Below are positions 1 through 6,960 of a DNA stretch of 22,452 nt, piece by piece. Under the pieces are notes generated by a model, which worked only from the letters and a program-made list of their open reading frames with translations, did no database searches and was not told the DNA's origin. The stretch's first letter is position 1. Every line of letters begins with the position of its first letter. The position numbers and the translations under genes are program-made. The stretch is from a virus. The DNA is taken from the IMG/VR virus record IMGVR_UViG_3300037502_002720, positions 1 to 22,452 of that record; one strand, given 5' to 3'.

Positions 1-21
1 CAGGTTCTAGGACGACTGAAT

Positions 22-1884
22 ATGCCGCAACCGAAATCCCAAACGCTGCCCGGGATTCCGGTCGGCCAGCAGTCTGGCGGTATGAGTGACGACGCGATCT
101 TCTCGGCGTTTAGTGGTGGCGCGCCGCCAGCATCGCAGCCTCAGAGCGGGCCGACGGATGATCAGATCTTCGCAGCCTTTTCGAAGGGCGCTCCTGCATC
201 TGATGCGCGCGCTAAACCGTTAGTTACGAATGCTCAGACGATTCAACGTCCGGGCGTTCTCGAATCAATCGCAGCCGGGCTCGGGAAAGGCTTCGGATCG
301 ACGGTACTCGGGGCTCAGCAACTTCTTGGGCACGGACTTCAATCGCTAGGGTCGTCCGGTCAAGGCATGACCGATCAAGGGAAAAACCTGCTGGGGATGG
401 TAGGCAAAGCAGGCGATTGGCTGGTCAATGACGCTAACCGTGGCATCTCGCAGATGGATCAGCAGTATGCGCCGTATGCGCAGGCTCATCCGATTGCAGC
501 AGGTGCAGGGAATCTTGGCGGCTCGATTGTTGCGACCGCGCCGTTGGCGGCTGCGGCTCCTGTCGCGCGCACCTATCTTGGCGCGGCAGGTATTGGAACT
601 GGAATGGGGGCGGTTGCTGGAGGTTTGGCTCCTGTAGAAAACGACCATCCTGCCAATTCGACTTCCCTGGCGGCCGGTCAACAGCCCACGGATTTCTGGA
701 ATGAAAAGCTGAAGCAAGTAGGGCTTGGAGCAGCAACTGGCGGAGTCTTGTCTCCGGCTGCTATGGCTGTTGGCCGTGCTATTGCACCGCAGGTTTCGCC
801 GGACATCCAGAAGCTTATGGATGCGGGCGTGACGCCTACCCCGGGCCAGATTCTCGGTGGAGGCTTTGCGCGGACGGAATCGAAGCTCACGAGTGTCCCC
901 GTCTTGGGAGATCTCATCAAGAATGCTCAACAGCGAGCTGTGAATCAGTTCAACGAGGCGGCATACAACCAAGCGCTAGCCCCCATCGGGGAGAAATTCT
1001 CAGGGAAAGTCGGTCAAGAAGGCATCGAGCAAGTTGGCAATAAGATCGGCGCCGTCTATGACAAAGTGCTGCCGCAGATGCAGATGCGCGTTGATCCTCA
1101 ATTCCAGAACGATGTGGTCAACTTGGGGCAAATGGCCCAAGCGCTCCCGGAGAGTCAACAGAATACGTTCATGCGCATTCTCAAGACGCAAGTTTTCGAC
1201 AAGCTCGGGCCTCAAGGAAATATGGACGGACAGACTCTCAAGGGCGTCCAGAGCGAACTTGCTCGGACCGCCAAGGGCTATCTTGGGGACGCATCTTATG
1301 ACAATCGGCAACTCGGTGCGACGGTGAGTTCACTACGCGACGCGATTGATTCGAATCTGACGCGCGTGAACCCTCCGGACCTTAGTCGACAATTGGCGAA
1401 TGCGAATGAAGCGTGGGCGAACTTTGCACGGCTGCGTTCTGCCGCATCGTCCATCGGAGCGGCAAACAACGAAGGGATTTTCACTGCAGCGCAGTTGCAG
1501 AACGCTGTTAAGGCCGGCGACAAATCGGTTGGTAAAGGTGCTTTTGCTACCGGCAATGCGCTGATGCAGGATCTGTCGGGTGCTGGTCAACGCGTCCTTG
1601 GATCGAAGTATCCTGATTCCGGGACCGCCGGCCGCGGATTGATGGCGTTGCTTGCACCCGGTGGCATTGCAGCGGGACTTACGACGGCGCCTATGCCGAC
1701 CCTAGCGACGCTTGGTGGGATTGGTCTTGGATCACTTCCGTACACGACTGCTGGTCAACGTGCTGCTGCTGCGCTTCTGACAGCGCGCCCACAGTTTGCC
1801 AATGCGATAGGCAATGCGGTAGCGCAGTTCGGTCCTCGGGTCGTAGCCGGGGGCCTTCCGGCGCTCCTCGCGCCGAACCCGTGA
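22..1884 (+). CDS. Internal virion / DNA-ejection protein (putative)
   Basis: A 620-residue protein rich in Gly, Ala and Gln, with long helical, membrane-friendly stretches (about residues 155-205 and 535-620). This composition is typical of podoviral internal virion proteins that leave the head with the DNA and help it cross the envelope. The N-terminus holds two copies of a short motif, residues 22-35 and 45-58, of the form D-D-x-I-F-x-A-F-S-x-G-A-P. Similar acidic/aromatic peptides occur at the N-termini of phage ejection proteins. I see no enzymatic motif. The ATG at 22 follows an AGGA stretch; a second ATG at 82 has a poorer ribosome site. It sits directly before the tailspike, as expected for the end of a virion module. 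The ejection role is inferred from composition and position, not from a catalytic signature. Confidence 0.65.
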   Translation: MPQPKSQTLPGIPVGQQSGGMSDDAIFSAFSGGAPPASQPQSGPTDDQIFAAFSKGAPASDARAKPLVTNAQTIQRPGVLESIAAGLGKGFGSTVLGAQQLLGHGLQSLGSSGQGMTDQGKNLLGMVGKAGDWLVNDANRGISQMDQQYAPYAQAHPIAAGAGNLGGSIVATAPLAAAAPVARTYLGAAGIGTGMGAVAGGLAPVENDHPANSTSLAAGQQPTDFWNEKLKQVGLGAATGGVLSPAAMAVGRAIAPQVSPDIQKLMDAGVTPTPGQILGGGFARTESKLTSVPVLGDLIKNAQQRAVNQFNEAAYNQALAPIGEKFSGKVGQEGIEQVGNKIGAVYDKVLPQMQMRVDPQFQNDVVNLGQMAQALPESQQNTFMRILKTQVFDKLGPQGNMDGQTLKGVQSELARTAKGYLGDASYDNRQLGATVSSLRDAIDSNLTRVNPPDLSRQLANANEAWANFARLRSAASSIGAANNEGIFTAAQLQNAVKAGDKSVGKGAFATGNALMQDLSGAGQRVLGSKYPDSGTAGRGLMALLAPGGIAAGLTTAPMPTLATLGGIGLGSLPYTTAGQRAAAALLTARPQFANAIGNAVAQFGPRVVAGGLPALLAPNP

Positions 1885-1984
1885 GCATTTGAGTTCGTAG
1901 ATGATCGCAAGGCCGATCGATACGCCGACAGAGTGAATGATCTGTTCAGTATTCATAGTAGAGGTATAAAGGACTGCATCTCTC

Positions 1985-3754
1985 CTGCCGAATGGCAAGC
2001 AGCAATTCATCGACTCGACCGGTAAGCCGCTGGTCGGCGGCTCCGTCTACTTCTACGTCCCGAACACTACCACGAAGAAGGACACTTGGCAGGATGCCGG
2101 ACAGACGGTTCTTAACACGAATCCGGTCGTGCTGGATTCGCGCGGGCAGGCGACGATTTGGGGGAGCGGCTCGTATCGGCAAGTGGTCGCCGACAAATTC
2201 GGGGTGACGATTTGGGATCAAGTGGTTTCTGCCGCCGTCTCGTCTGACTCATTGGCTGCGAGCGGGGGTGCATCTCTCATTGGAACGCCAGACGGCAGTA
2301 CGCTTGCTAATATTTTGCTGCTCGGGCTGAATCGCGTCGTTGATTCAATTGCAGCGCTCCGAGCAACAAATCACACATTCTTTTCGCGCGCATTCGTCAC
2401 TGGATACTATGCGCCACACGATGGTGGTGGTGGCGCTTACCAATACGACCCGAGTGATACGACCAGCGCCGACAACGGTGGCACGATCATCATTGCGGCT
2501 GATGGCGGCCGCTGGAAGTGGCAGCCCATCGGACCGTTGACGCCGGAGCATTTCGGCGCAATGCCGAACACCTCCGGGACTGACTCCTATGCGTTTCTGA
2601 GCGCCGGGCTTGCGGCGGCGTCTGCGTTGAATGTCCGCTGGCACTGGACGACCGGACGCTACTACGTCAGTCAGGCTGCTTTCGTCATCCCGTCGCTGAT
2701 GGCGATGACCGCGGATGCCGGCTCGCAGATCCTGCCGTTTGGCTCGGCCGCGACCACCATCACGTCGTACGTGTTCGGCGTCCCCAAAGACAACGACGGC
2801 CTCGGGCCGCAAACATACCCGTCCATCTCGGGTTTCACGAACGCGTATGCATTTCAGGTGGAGGGGAACGTCAAGCGCATCTTCTGCGCGAAGGTCGATA
2901 ACTGCTACGGCATCGTGAAGTTTCCGGTTGGCGCAAACGGGAACATCCTCAACAGTATCGTCGAGGTCAACCAGGGTGCGGCACTTCAGGTCGGCATGAA
3001 CTTGCACTTGGCCGGAACGGGCGTGATGCAAGGAACCGGCCTCAAGGGAAACTTCCTGACCAACACCCGAAAGCCAGTGCTAGTAACAGGCTCGGTGAAC
3101 GCGAGCCGCGACACGAACTTTATCGAGTTCCGCGCACTGGACATGTCCGCGACATCGGGAGGTACCGATGCAGTGCTCGCGAATGAATCCGGTATGGATA
3201 TGCCGACGTTCCGGCTCACCGTCACGGATTGGTTTGGTGGCAACGGGTTCAATACCGCGCCGTACACGCAATTCGCTACTGGCGTTTGGAACTACGCCAA
3301 TATCCAGATCCATGCCGCGGGTTGGTCGTCAAATTGGGATCTTGGAAAGTGTTTGCCCTCTGGGCGTCTCAAGTGTTTCCGCGTGAAAGAGACGCAGGTT
3401 GCCGGCACCCAAAAATTTGTTGCATCGGCAACGCAAGGCGTAGCCAATTTCACCAATGGCGTGTGCTCGTTCCAGACAGACTTCCAACTGTATTGCCGCC
3501 ATAAATCCACTGACGCTGCGATTGCCGCAGGTGCGAACGCGACGTTCTACGCATACAACATCTGGGGCGATTCGACGCAGAACATGTGGCGGCCAGTGGT
3601 CCTTTCTATGGACCCGCGGTTTTCACTGGTGTCGATCGTCGACAACAGTGCGACGAACCAAGGCGAGATCGCCATCACTGTCAAAAATATTTCGGCTTCG
3701 TCTGTTGGTGCGGCCGATGTGGACACGTGCGTGCTCGGGTTCTCGCACGCGTGA
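1985..3754 (+). CDS. Tailspike / tail fibre with beta-helix (start codon unclear)
   Basis: Host-recognition spike. The N-terminal part (codons from about 1985) reads as the head-binding domain common to podoviral spikes: P-N-G-K-Q-Q-F-I-D-S-T-G-K-P-L-V-G-G, then a Y-F-Y-V-P segment and an L-D-S-R-G-Q-A turn. It is followed by a neck with G-Y-Y-A-P-H-D-G-G-G-G and D-N-G-G-T and by an E-H-F-G-A motif that usually opens a right-handed beta-helix. The remaining roughly 400 residues are Thr/Ser/Gly/Asn-rich, as in beta-helix depolymerase spikes. The frame opens after TAA 1967-1969, and no ATG, GTG or TTG occurs in it until GTG 2129, which would cut off half the head-binding domain. I give CTG 1985 as a working start, with AAAGGA at 1968-1973. 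A mutated ATG (AGG at 1970-1972) behind GAGGT is equally possible. The enzymatic specificity cannot be read. Confidence 0.75.
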   Translation: MPNGKQQFIDSTGKPLVGGSVYFYVPNTTTKKDTWQDAGQTVLNTNPVVLDSRGQATIWGSGSYRQVVADKFGVTIWDQVVSAAVSSDSLAASGGASLIGTPDGSTLANILLLGLNRVVDSIAALRATNHTFFSRAFVTGYYAPHDGGGGAYQYDPSDTTSADNGGTIIIAADGGRWKWQPIGPLTPEHFGAMPNTSGTDSYAFLSAGLAAASALNVRWHWTTGRYYVSQAAFVIPSLMAMTADAGSQILPFGSAATTITSYVFGVPKDNDGLGPQTYPSISGFTNAYAFQVEGNVKRIFCAKVDNCYGIVKFPVGANGNILNSIVEVNQGAALQVGMNLHLAGTGVMQGTGLKGNFLTNTRKPVLVTGSVNASRDTNFIEFRALDMSATSGGTDAVLANESGMDMPTFRLTVTDWFGGNGFNTAPYTQFATGVWNYANIQIHAAGWSSNWDLGKCLPSGRLKCFRVKETQVAGTQKFVASATQGVANFTNGVCSFQTDFQLYCRHKSTDAAIAAGANATFYAYNIWGDSTQNMWRPVVLSMDPRFSLVSIVDNSATNQGEIAITVKNISASSVGAADVDTCVLGFSHA

Positions 3755-3778
3755 CACCGCACGTTAAAGGGGAATCGA

Positions 3779-4114
3779 ATGGCCGAACCAACGACTAGCG
3801 TTCTCGCGGCAGCCGGTGCGCTCTTGGTGAAGATCGTGCCGGGCGCTGTCGGCTCGCTCTTGGCGCTGAAATTCATCGGAGACGGTCTGACATGGCGCCA
3901 GAAGGCAATCTCGTTTTGCTCCGGCGCGGCGATCGCCTATTACGCAGGGCCATGGGCCGTCTTGCTGTTCGGTAGCAACGACGCTCGGTCGCAACAGGCG
4001 ATCGGATTTTTCGTTGGCCTGTTTGGCCTGGCGATCACCAAAGAGCTGTTCAAAGAAATCAACAACGCAGACTTCATCGGGGCTCTCAAACGACGCATCT
4101 TCGGAGGCCCGTGA
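3779..4114 (+). CDS. Holin-like membrane protein 1
   Basis: A 111-residue protein with three predicted membrane segments, about residues 9-31, 43-65 and 74-90, and a short basic C-terminus (K-R-R). This is the size and topology of class I holins, which form holes in the inner membrane and release the endolysin. It starts at ATG 3779 behind a strong AAAGGGGA. It opens the lysis cassette directly after the tailspike, and its TGA overlaps the ATG of the next membrane protein by one base. I do not recognise a family from sequence alone. Which of the two adjacent membrane proteins is the holin and which the antiholin or partner cannot be decided here. Confidence 0.6.
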   Translation: MAEPTTSVLAAAGALLVKIVPGAVGSLLALKFIGDGLTWRQKAISFCSGAAIAYYAGPWAVLLFGSNDARSQQAIGFFVGLFGLAITKELFKEINNADFIGALKRRIFGGP

Positions 4115-4395
4115 TGGTCATGATCTCGATTTTCGTTCTGGCAAACCTCGTCGTGCTTGCGTTCTGCGTGTGGATCTCGGTGACGGACGCTATCGCGACT
4201 GGATGGTGGGGCACGCTCGGCTTCTCGGTGTCGGGCGTCGCCGCGCTCGGGAACCTGCTCAAGCCGATCCGCATGGCTGCCGTGATCGACATGCCCGAAA
4301 CGACGATGCTGGTTGGCATCGCGATTGTGTGCGTGTGGGTGATGGGGCGACACATCTACTGGTTGAAGAAGGAGCACAAGCATGGCGCGCATTGA
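4114..4395 (+). CDS. Holin-like membrane protein 2
   Basis: A 93-residue, strongly hydrophobic protein with predicted membrane segments at about residues 2-22, 32-50 and 64-78, and a Lys/His-rich cytoplasmic tail. ATG 4114 is used because GGAGG at 4103-4107 lies six bases upstream. GTG 4111 also opens the frame but is too close to that site. The start overlaps the stop of the preceding membrane gene (TGATG), so the two are probably translationally coupled. The end overlaps the endolysin start by 14 bases. A tandem pair of small membrane proteins before an endolysin suggests a holin/antiholin pair; this is inferred from order and topology. Confidence 0.6.
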   Translation: MVMISIFVLANLVVLAFCVWISVTDAIATGWWGTLGFSVSGVAALGNLLKPIRMAAVIDMPETTMLVGIAIVCVWVMGRHIYWLKKEHKHGAH

Positions 4396-4870
4396 CGCAA
4401 CCGCAGCCGGCGGCCAGAACCGCGTGGCATTCCTCGACATGATCGCGGCGAGCGAGATCGGCGCGGCGCTGCTCGCCAAATCGGACGATGGCTACAACGT
4501 GCTCGTCGGATCGACGGCAGCGCGGCCGCTGCTGTTCTCGAGTTATGCGAGTCACCCGAACGTCTTCAACGCGGAGTTCAATTCGACGGCCGCCGGCCGC
4601 TACCAGATCCTGTACCGCTGGTGGCGCATCTATCAGGCGCAGATGAAGCTGCCTGACTTCGGGCCGGTGTCACAGGATCGCTACGCACTGCAGCAGCTGC
4701 GCGAGCATGGTGCGCTCCCGCTGATCGACGCCGGCCGGTTCCGCGAGGCGGTCGCAAAGGTGTCGAACGTGTGGGCCAGTCTGCCGGGTGCCGGCTACGG
4801 TCAGCATGAGAACGACATCGAGCGGCTGCTCGCCGCGTACCAGGCGGCCGGCGGGGAGGTCACGGCATGA
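4382..4870 (+). CDS. Endolysin, lambda R-type lytic transglycosylase
   Basis: A 162-residue cell-wall hydrolase that cleaves the glycan strands of peptidoglycan. It follows lambda R along its length: A-F-L-D-M-I-A-x-S-E near residues 16-25, G-Y-N-V-L-V-G, the S-Y-x-x-H-P segment, S-T-A-A-G-R-Y-Q, D-F-G-P-x-S-Q-D, a G-A-L-P-L-I-D block, and the C-terminal N-x-W-A-S-L-P-G-A-G-Y-G-Q. Glu25 matches the catalytic glutamate of lambda R. The length equals that of the family, so the gene looks intact. There is no signal peptide or N-terminal anchor, so export should depend on the upstream holin. AAGGAG at 4369-4374 sets the ATG. The stop overlaps the Rz start (ATGA). Confidence 0.93.
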   Translation: MARIDATAAGGQNRVAFLDMIAASEIGAALLAKSDDGYNVLVGSTAARPLLFSSYASHPNVFNAEFNSTAAGRYQILYRWWRIYQAQMKLPDFGPVSQDRYALQQLREHGALPLIDAGRFREAVAKVSNVWASLPGAGYGQHENDIERLLAAYQAAGGEVTA

Positions 4871-5343
4871 CGATCCTCGACCCGCGCCTCTGGCTGGCCT
4901 TCATTGCCGCGCTCGCGATCACCGCCGGCGGCTGCTACTTCAAGGGGCACGCCGATGGCGTGCGCGTGACGGCCGCTGCGGCGCAGAAGGCGCAGCTCGC
5001 CGCAGTCGATGCGGCCCGCGCCGAAGAACAACGCCGCACCGCGGCGCAACAGGAGATTGCGAAAGATGCGAATCAACAACGAACTGCCGCGCTCGCGGAT
5101 GCTTTTGCTGCTCGTGCTGCCGCTGGCAGCCTGCAGCAGCGTGTCGACCAGCTCGTCGCAGCCGCCCGCCATCCCGCCACTTCCGCCGGAAGCCCGGCAG
5201 CCGGCGACGCCCTCGATCTGCTTGCCGACGTGCTCAGCCGCGTTGACGAGCGCGCGGGAGAGCTGGCAAAAATCGCTGACGAGCGCGGCATCGCCGGCCA
5301 GCAGTGCGAGCGCGACTACGACGCGCTGACGGCCGTAAAATAG
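4867..5343 (+). CDS. Rz-like inner-membrane spanin subunit
   Basis: A 158-residue protein with one N-terminal membrane anchor (about residues 8-24), followed by a long Ala/Gln/Arg-rich helical region that should form a periplasmic coiled coil. This is the architecture of Rz i-spanins, which join with Rz1 lipoproteins to fuse inner and outer membranes in the last step of lysis. The start overlaps the endolysin stop by four bases. A complete Rz1 frame is embedded inside it at +1, which is the strongest support for the assignment. The C-terminal C-E-R-D-Y-D-A-L is also a common Rz ending. Confidence 0.88.
   Translation: MTILDPRLWLAFIAALAITAGGCYFKGHADGVRVTAAAAQKAQLAAVDAARAEEQRRTAAQQEIAKDANQQRTAALADAFAARAAAGSLQQRVDQLVAAARHPATSAGSPAAGDALDLLADVLSRVDERAGELAKIADERGIAGQQCERDYDALTAVK
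5066..5329 (+). CDS. Rz1-like outer-membrane spanin lipoprotein (nested in Rz)
   Basis: An 87-residue lipoprotein read in a different frame, wholly inside Rz. A short basic N-terminus is followed by a hydrophobic L-L-L-L-V-L-P-L-A-A-C stretch. The lipobox L-A-A-C places the lipidated cysteine at residue 23. The mature part is Ser- and Pro-rich (P-P-A-I-P-P-L-P-P-E-A-R), typical of Rz1. ATG 5066 is preceded by AGGAG at 5051-5055. An internal ATG at 5099 would shorten the signal peptide but keep the lipobox. Nested Rz/Rz1 pairs are well established in lambdoid phages. Confidence 0.85.
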   Translation: MRINNELPRSRMLLLLVLPLAACSSVSTSSSQPPAIPPLPPEARQPATPSICLPTCSAALTSARESWQKSLTSAASPASSASATTTR

Positions 5344-5348
5344 CTCTG

Positions 5349-5395
5349 GCGCGCCGGTTCGGGTCCGGTCGAAGATGGCGCGCACTTTCTTCTTC
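5349..5395 (+). terminator. Possible terminator after the lysis cassette
   Basis: GCGCGCC at 5349-5355 can pair with GGCGCGC at 5377-5383. The loop is about 21 nt and itself contains CCGG repeats. A T-rich but interrupted run, TTTCTTCTT, follows at 5386-5394. It lies six bases past the Rz stop. The long loop and broken T tract make this a moderate candidate only. Confidence 0.35.
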
Positions 5396-5476
5396 CTGCT
5401 ACAAATCCGCACCTCGCTTTCTCAAGTCATTGATTTTTAGCTGATGTAGTTTCCGGTCCCCGGCACCATCCCACTC

Positions 5477-5623
5477 TGTAGCGCAAGCTATCCTGCCTGT
5501 AGCAAACCCAATCCCAATAAGGCTTTATGTGCTATCTTCCCGATCCAAGAAGGTAGCCGCGTTGTAGCGAAAACAAGCCGTTTTTGCACCCGCGTGCACC
5601 AGAAATGCACCATGATTTGCACC
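5477..5623. repeat. Two families of short direct repeats, possible attP arm sites
   Basis: Three copies of TGTAGC (5477-5482, 5498-5503, 5563-5568), each followed by a purine/A-rich tail, precede four copies of TGCACC (5585, 5595, 5606, 5618). The TGCACC starts are 10, 11 and 12 bases apart, close to one helical turn. The cluster ends just before the ATG of an integrase-like stub at 5636. Repeats beside an integrase gene are often arm-type integrase or excisionase sites. No core sequence can be identified. Confidence 0.5.
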
Positions 5624-5709
5624 AAGGGGGGCAGGATGGCGACATACACGAAGCGCGGTGGCGTATGGCGCGCGGCGATTTCCTGAGCCAGTTCGGTGAT
5701 TTCGGTCAT
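5488..5709 (-). pseudogene. Last gene of the leftward operon, truncated and fused to the integrase region
   Basis: The start is convincing: ATG at 5709-5707 overlaps the Lar stop by four bases, as elsewhere in this operon, and M-T-E-I-T-E-L-A-Q-E-I-A-A looks like ordinary coding sequence. After about residue 13-15 the frame runs antisense through the integrase stub, the TGCACC repeats and the upstream repeat region, giving a sequence unlike a folded protein (73 codons in total). I read it as the 5' end of a gene whose remainder was deleted. It is possibly still translated as a junk-tailed peptide. The original function is unknown. Confidence 0.45.
5636..5686 (+). pseudogene. Integrase N-terminal remnant (16 codons)
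   Basis: ATG 5636 follows a G-rich ribosome site (GGGGGGCAGG) and encodes M-A-T-Y-T-K-R-G-G-V-W-R-A before the reading frame changes character and stops at TGA 5684-5686. M-A-x-Y-x-K-R-x-G-x-W-R-A is the usual opening of the arm-binding domain of phage tyrosine recombinases. It lies immediately after a cluster of phased repeats. The rest of an integrase (about 350 codons, with the R-H-R-Y catalytic residues) is absent. The stub abuts the 5' part of a leftward gene, so a deletion joined the two. The family call rests on 13 residues plus context. Confidence 0.5.
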
Positions 5710-5903
5710 TTCTGTTCTCCCTCACTAGCAGGGGCGCGGCGATTCCACTTAGCAATCGCCGATTCGATAGACGTGTGCCCCGCCGCTGCCGGCAAAATGC
5801 AACCCGGCGTTTGACACGCGACATACCACCATTCGTCCGGATCTATTTCCTCGGCCACGTAAGGCGGCTTTCCGCAGAACGGGCACGGTAAGACGTTGCT
5901 CAC
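5706..5903 (-). CDS. lar: Lar-like restriction alleviation protein
   Basis: A 65-residue zinc-ribbon protein. It has L-P-C-P-F-C-G near the N-terminus, then W-Y-V-A-C-Q-T-P-G-C, then the closing S-A-I-A-K-W-N-R-R-A. This arrangement is the hallmark of the Lar family, whose Rac-prophage member relieves type I restriction of incoming DNA. The four cysteines should bind one zinc. The start is GTG at 5903 with AGGAGG upstream, overlapping the stop of the preceding gene (GTGA). An anti-restriction role here rests on family knowledge and fits with the orphan methyltransferase in the same operon. Confidence 0.8.
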   Translation of the reverse strand: MSNVLPCPFCGKPPYVAEEIDPDEWWYVACQTPGCILPAAAGHTSIESAIAKWNRRAPASEGEQK

Positions 5904-6337
5904 GATTCCTCCTGGCGTTGGGAGAGGGCCTCCGCATCATCAAGCCCATTCCATGAAAATGCACTGAGCAGGTCATGTACGGTCAGCACATATCTAACGT
6001 TGCTCAGATCACCGCTTGGAGTAGATAGATCGGCCTCCCAACCGTCGGCTTCCATACTGCTGTATTGCGACCCGATGAAGTCGATCGCCTGTTGTGGCGT
6101 TTGCGGAATGCGCTTAAGAAGGCCGGCCATTTTCTGCTTATCCGCAGCAGCGGCTTCCACCTCTGCCAGTAGGAGGTCGATGGCGTCGGCGGCTTCGTAC
6201 CGCAAATCGAACGAGCCGCTTTCTCGTTCGCCATCAAAATCAGCATCGGCACGCAAGCATTTCGCCAGCGCCCGCATCTTGTCTTGGTCGATCATCGAAT
6301 CCACCTCGTTTTTCCGCATCTTCTTCACGTCGATCAT
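5900..6337 (-). CDS. Hypothetical acidic helical protein
   Basis: A 145-residue acidic, Ala-rich protein. It contains an M-R-A-L-A-K-C-L-R-A-D-A-D segment and a helical A-A-D-A-I-D-L-L-L-A-E-V-E-A-A-A-A-D region, possibly a short coiled coil. No enzymatic motif is visible. ATG 6337 overlaps the upstream small gene (ATGA) and has AAGGTGA before it. A second ATG at 6295 (M-I-D-Q-D-K) has an equally good GAGGTGG, so the true N-terminus is uncertain by 14 residues. Proteins of this kind are common accessory genes in the left arm of Burkholderia phages. Confidence 0.7.
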   Translation of the reverse strand: MIDVKKMRKNEVDSMIDQDKMRALAKCLRADADFDGERESGSFDLRYEAADAIDLLLAEVEAAAADKQKMAGLLKRIPQTPQQAIDFIGSQYSSMEADGWEADLSTPSGDLSNVRYVLTVHDLLSAFSWNGLDDAEALSQRQEES

Positions 6338-6474
6338 TCAGTCACCTTTTCAACGCTCACGCGGCATTTCCCGGAGTTAGAAATGCACGTGCGGAAGTCA
6401 ATGATGTCAATCGAGCTAAGTACGGCCAAAATGATGTAGATCGCTCCGACGATCTCGCAGATTCGCCTGATCAC
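6334..6474 (-). CDS. Small membrane protein (46 aa)
   Basis: A short gene below normal length cut-offs. GTG 6474 overlaps the upstream stop (GTGA), and its TGA overlaps the downstream ATG 6337 (ATGA), so it is locked into the operon on both sides. The product begins with a basic residue pair and one hydrophobic segment of about 20 residues (I-V-G-A-I-Y-I-I-L-A-V-L), followed by a short polar tail with two cysteines. It is predicted to be a single-pass inner-membrane peptide. Function is unknown. Confidence 0.65.
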   Translation of the reverse strand: MIRRICEIVGAIYIILAVLSSIDIIDFRTCISNSGKCRVSVEKVTE

Positions 6475-6737
6475 GATTCCTCCGTCGACGCAGCAGTCGG
6501 AGTGGTCTTCAGGGAGCGCAGTAGTTCAGCTGCGCTATCCCATTTCCGGTCCAGACATGCTGCGCATTCCTCGATGATGGCGTCCCTGTCGGGAGTGGTG
6601 CGGTTTGCGGCAGCAAGAACTTCCCGTCCGTAATCGATCACCATGCGACCAAAAACCCCCCAGTCCGGGTGCGCGCCGTTTGCCTTCTTCCAAAGTATGA
6701 GCAGATCCTCATCGGTCAGAATCTCGCGCTCATCCAT
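6471..6737 (-). CDS. Hypothetical protein (88 aa)
   Basis: An acidic protein starting M-D-E-R-E-I-L-T-D-E-D-L-L-I-L-W, with a Y-G-R-E-V-L-A-A-A middle and I-I-E-E-C-A-A-C-L-D near residue 55. The same style of short helical module (L-T-D-E-x..., x-A-A-x-L-R-x-L) recurs in the larger protein at 7497-8783 and in many phage left-arm genes. GGAG lies upstream of ATG 6737. The start overlaps the preceding gene by eight bases. No function can be assigned. Confidence 0.7.
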   Translation of the reverse strand: MDEREILTDEDLLILWKKANGAHPDWGVFGRMVIDYGREVLAAANRTTPDRDAIIEECAACLDRKWDSAAELLRSLKTTPTAASTEES

Positions 6738-6960
6738 GGTGCTTCTCCTTCAGGCCGTCGAAAAACGCTTTTGCCTCTTGCTCGGTCTTGAACCTCATCA
6801 GCCCCTTGTCCTTCGTGTAGATGTTGGCCCAGACCTTCTTTTCTGGCTCTCGCACCTCGATCGAATACACCGGCTTCAAGGTCTTCATGTCGAGCCACGG
6901 GCGTGTCCGCATGCGCCACGACGGATCGACGGCTCCGACTTCGATTCCAGGTATCTTCAC
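6730..6960 (-). CDS. Hypothetical small basic protein (76 aa)
   Basis: A 76-residue protein with alternating basic and aromatic residues, W-L-D-M-K-T-L-K-P-V-Y-S-I-E-V and K-K-V-W-A-N-I-Y, ending in E-A-K-A-F-F-D-G-L-K-E-K-H-H-G. A small beta-sheet fold is likely. It starts at GTG 6960 with AAGGAGG seven bases before it, overlapping the previous stop (GTGA). Function is unknown. Confidence 0.7.
   Translation of the reverse strand: MKIPGIEVGAVDPSWRMRTRPWLDMKTLKPVYSIEVREPEKKVWANIYTKDKGLMRFKTEQEAKAFFDGLKEKHHG

Noticed and set aside
1885-1984. Short frames between the ejection protein and tailspike
   Set aside because: The GTG 1933 frame (30 codons) and ATG 1937 frame (10 codons) lack ribosome sites. 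They matter only as possible entry points for the tailspike.
1732-2010. - frame including M-N-T-E-Q-I-I-H-S-V-G-V-S-I-G-L-A-I-I
   Set aside because: The hydrophobic peptide is tempting, but it has no ribosome site and lies antisense to the ejection-protein gene and tailspike start, so chance is likely.
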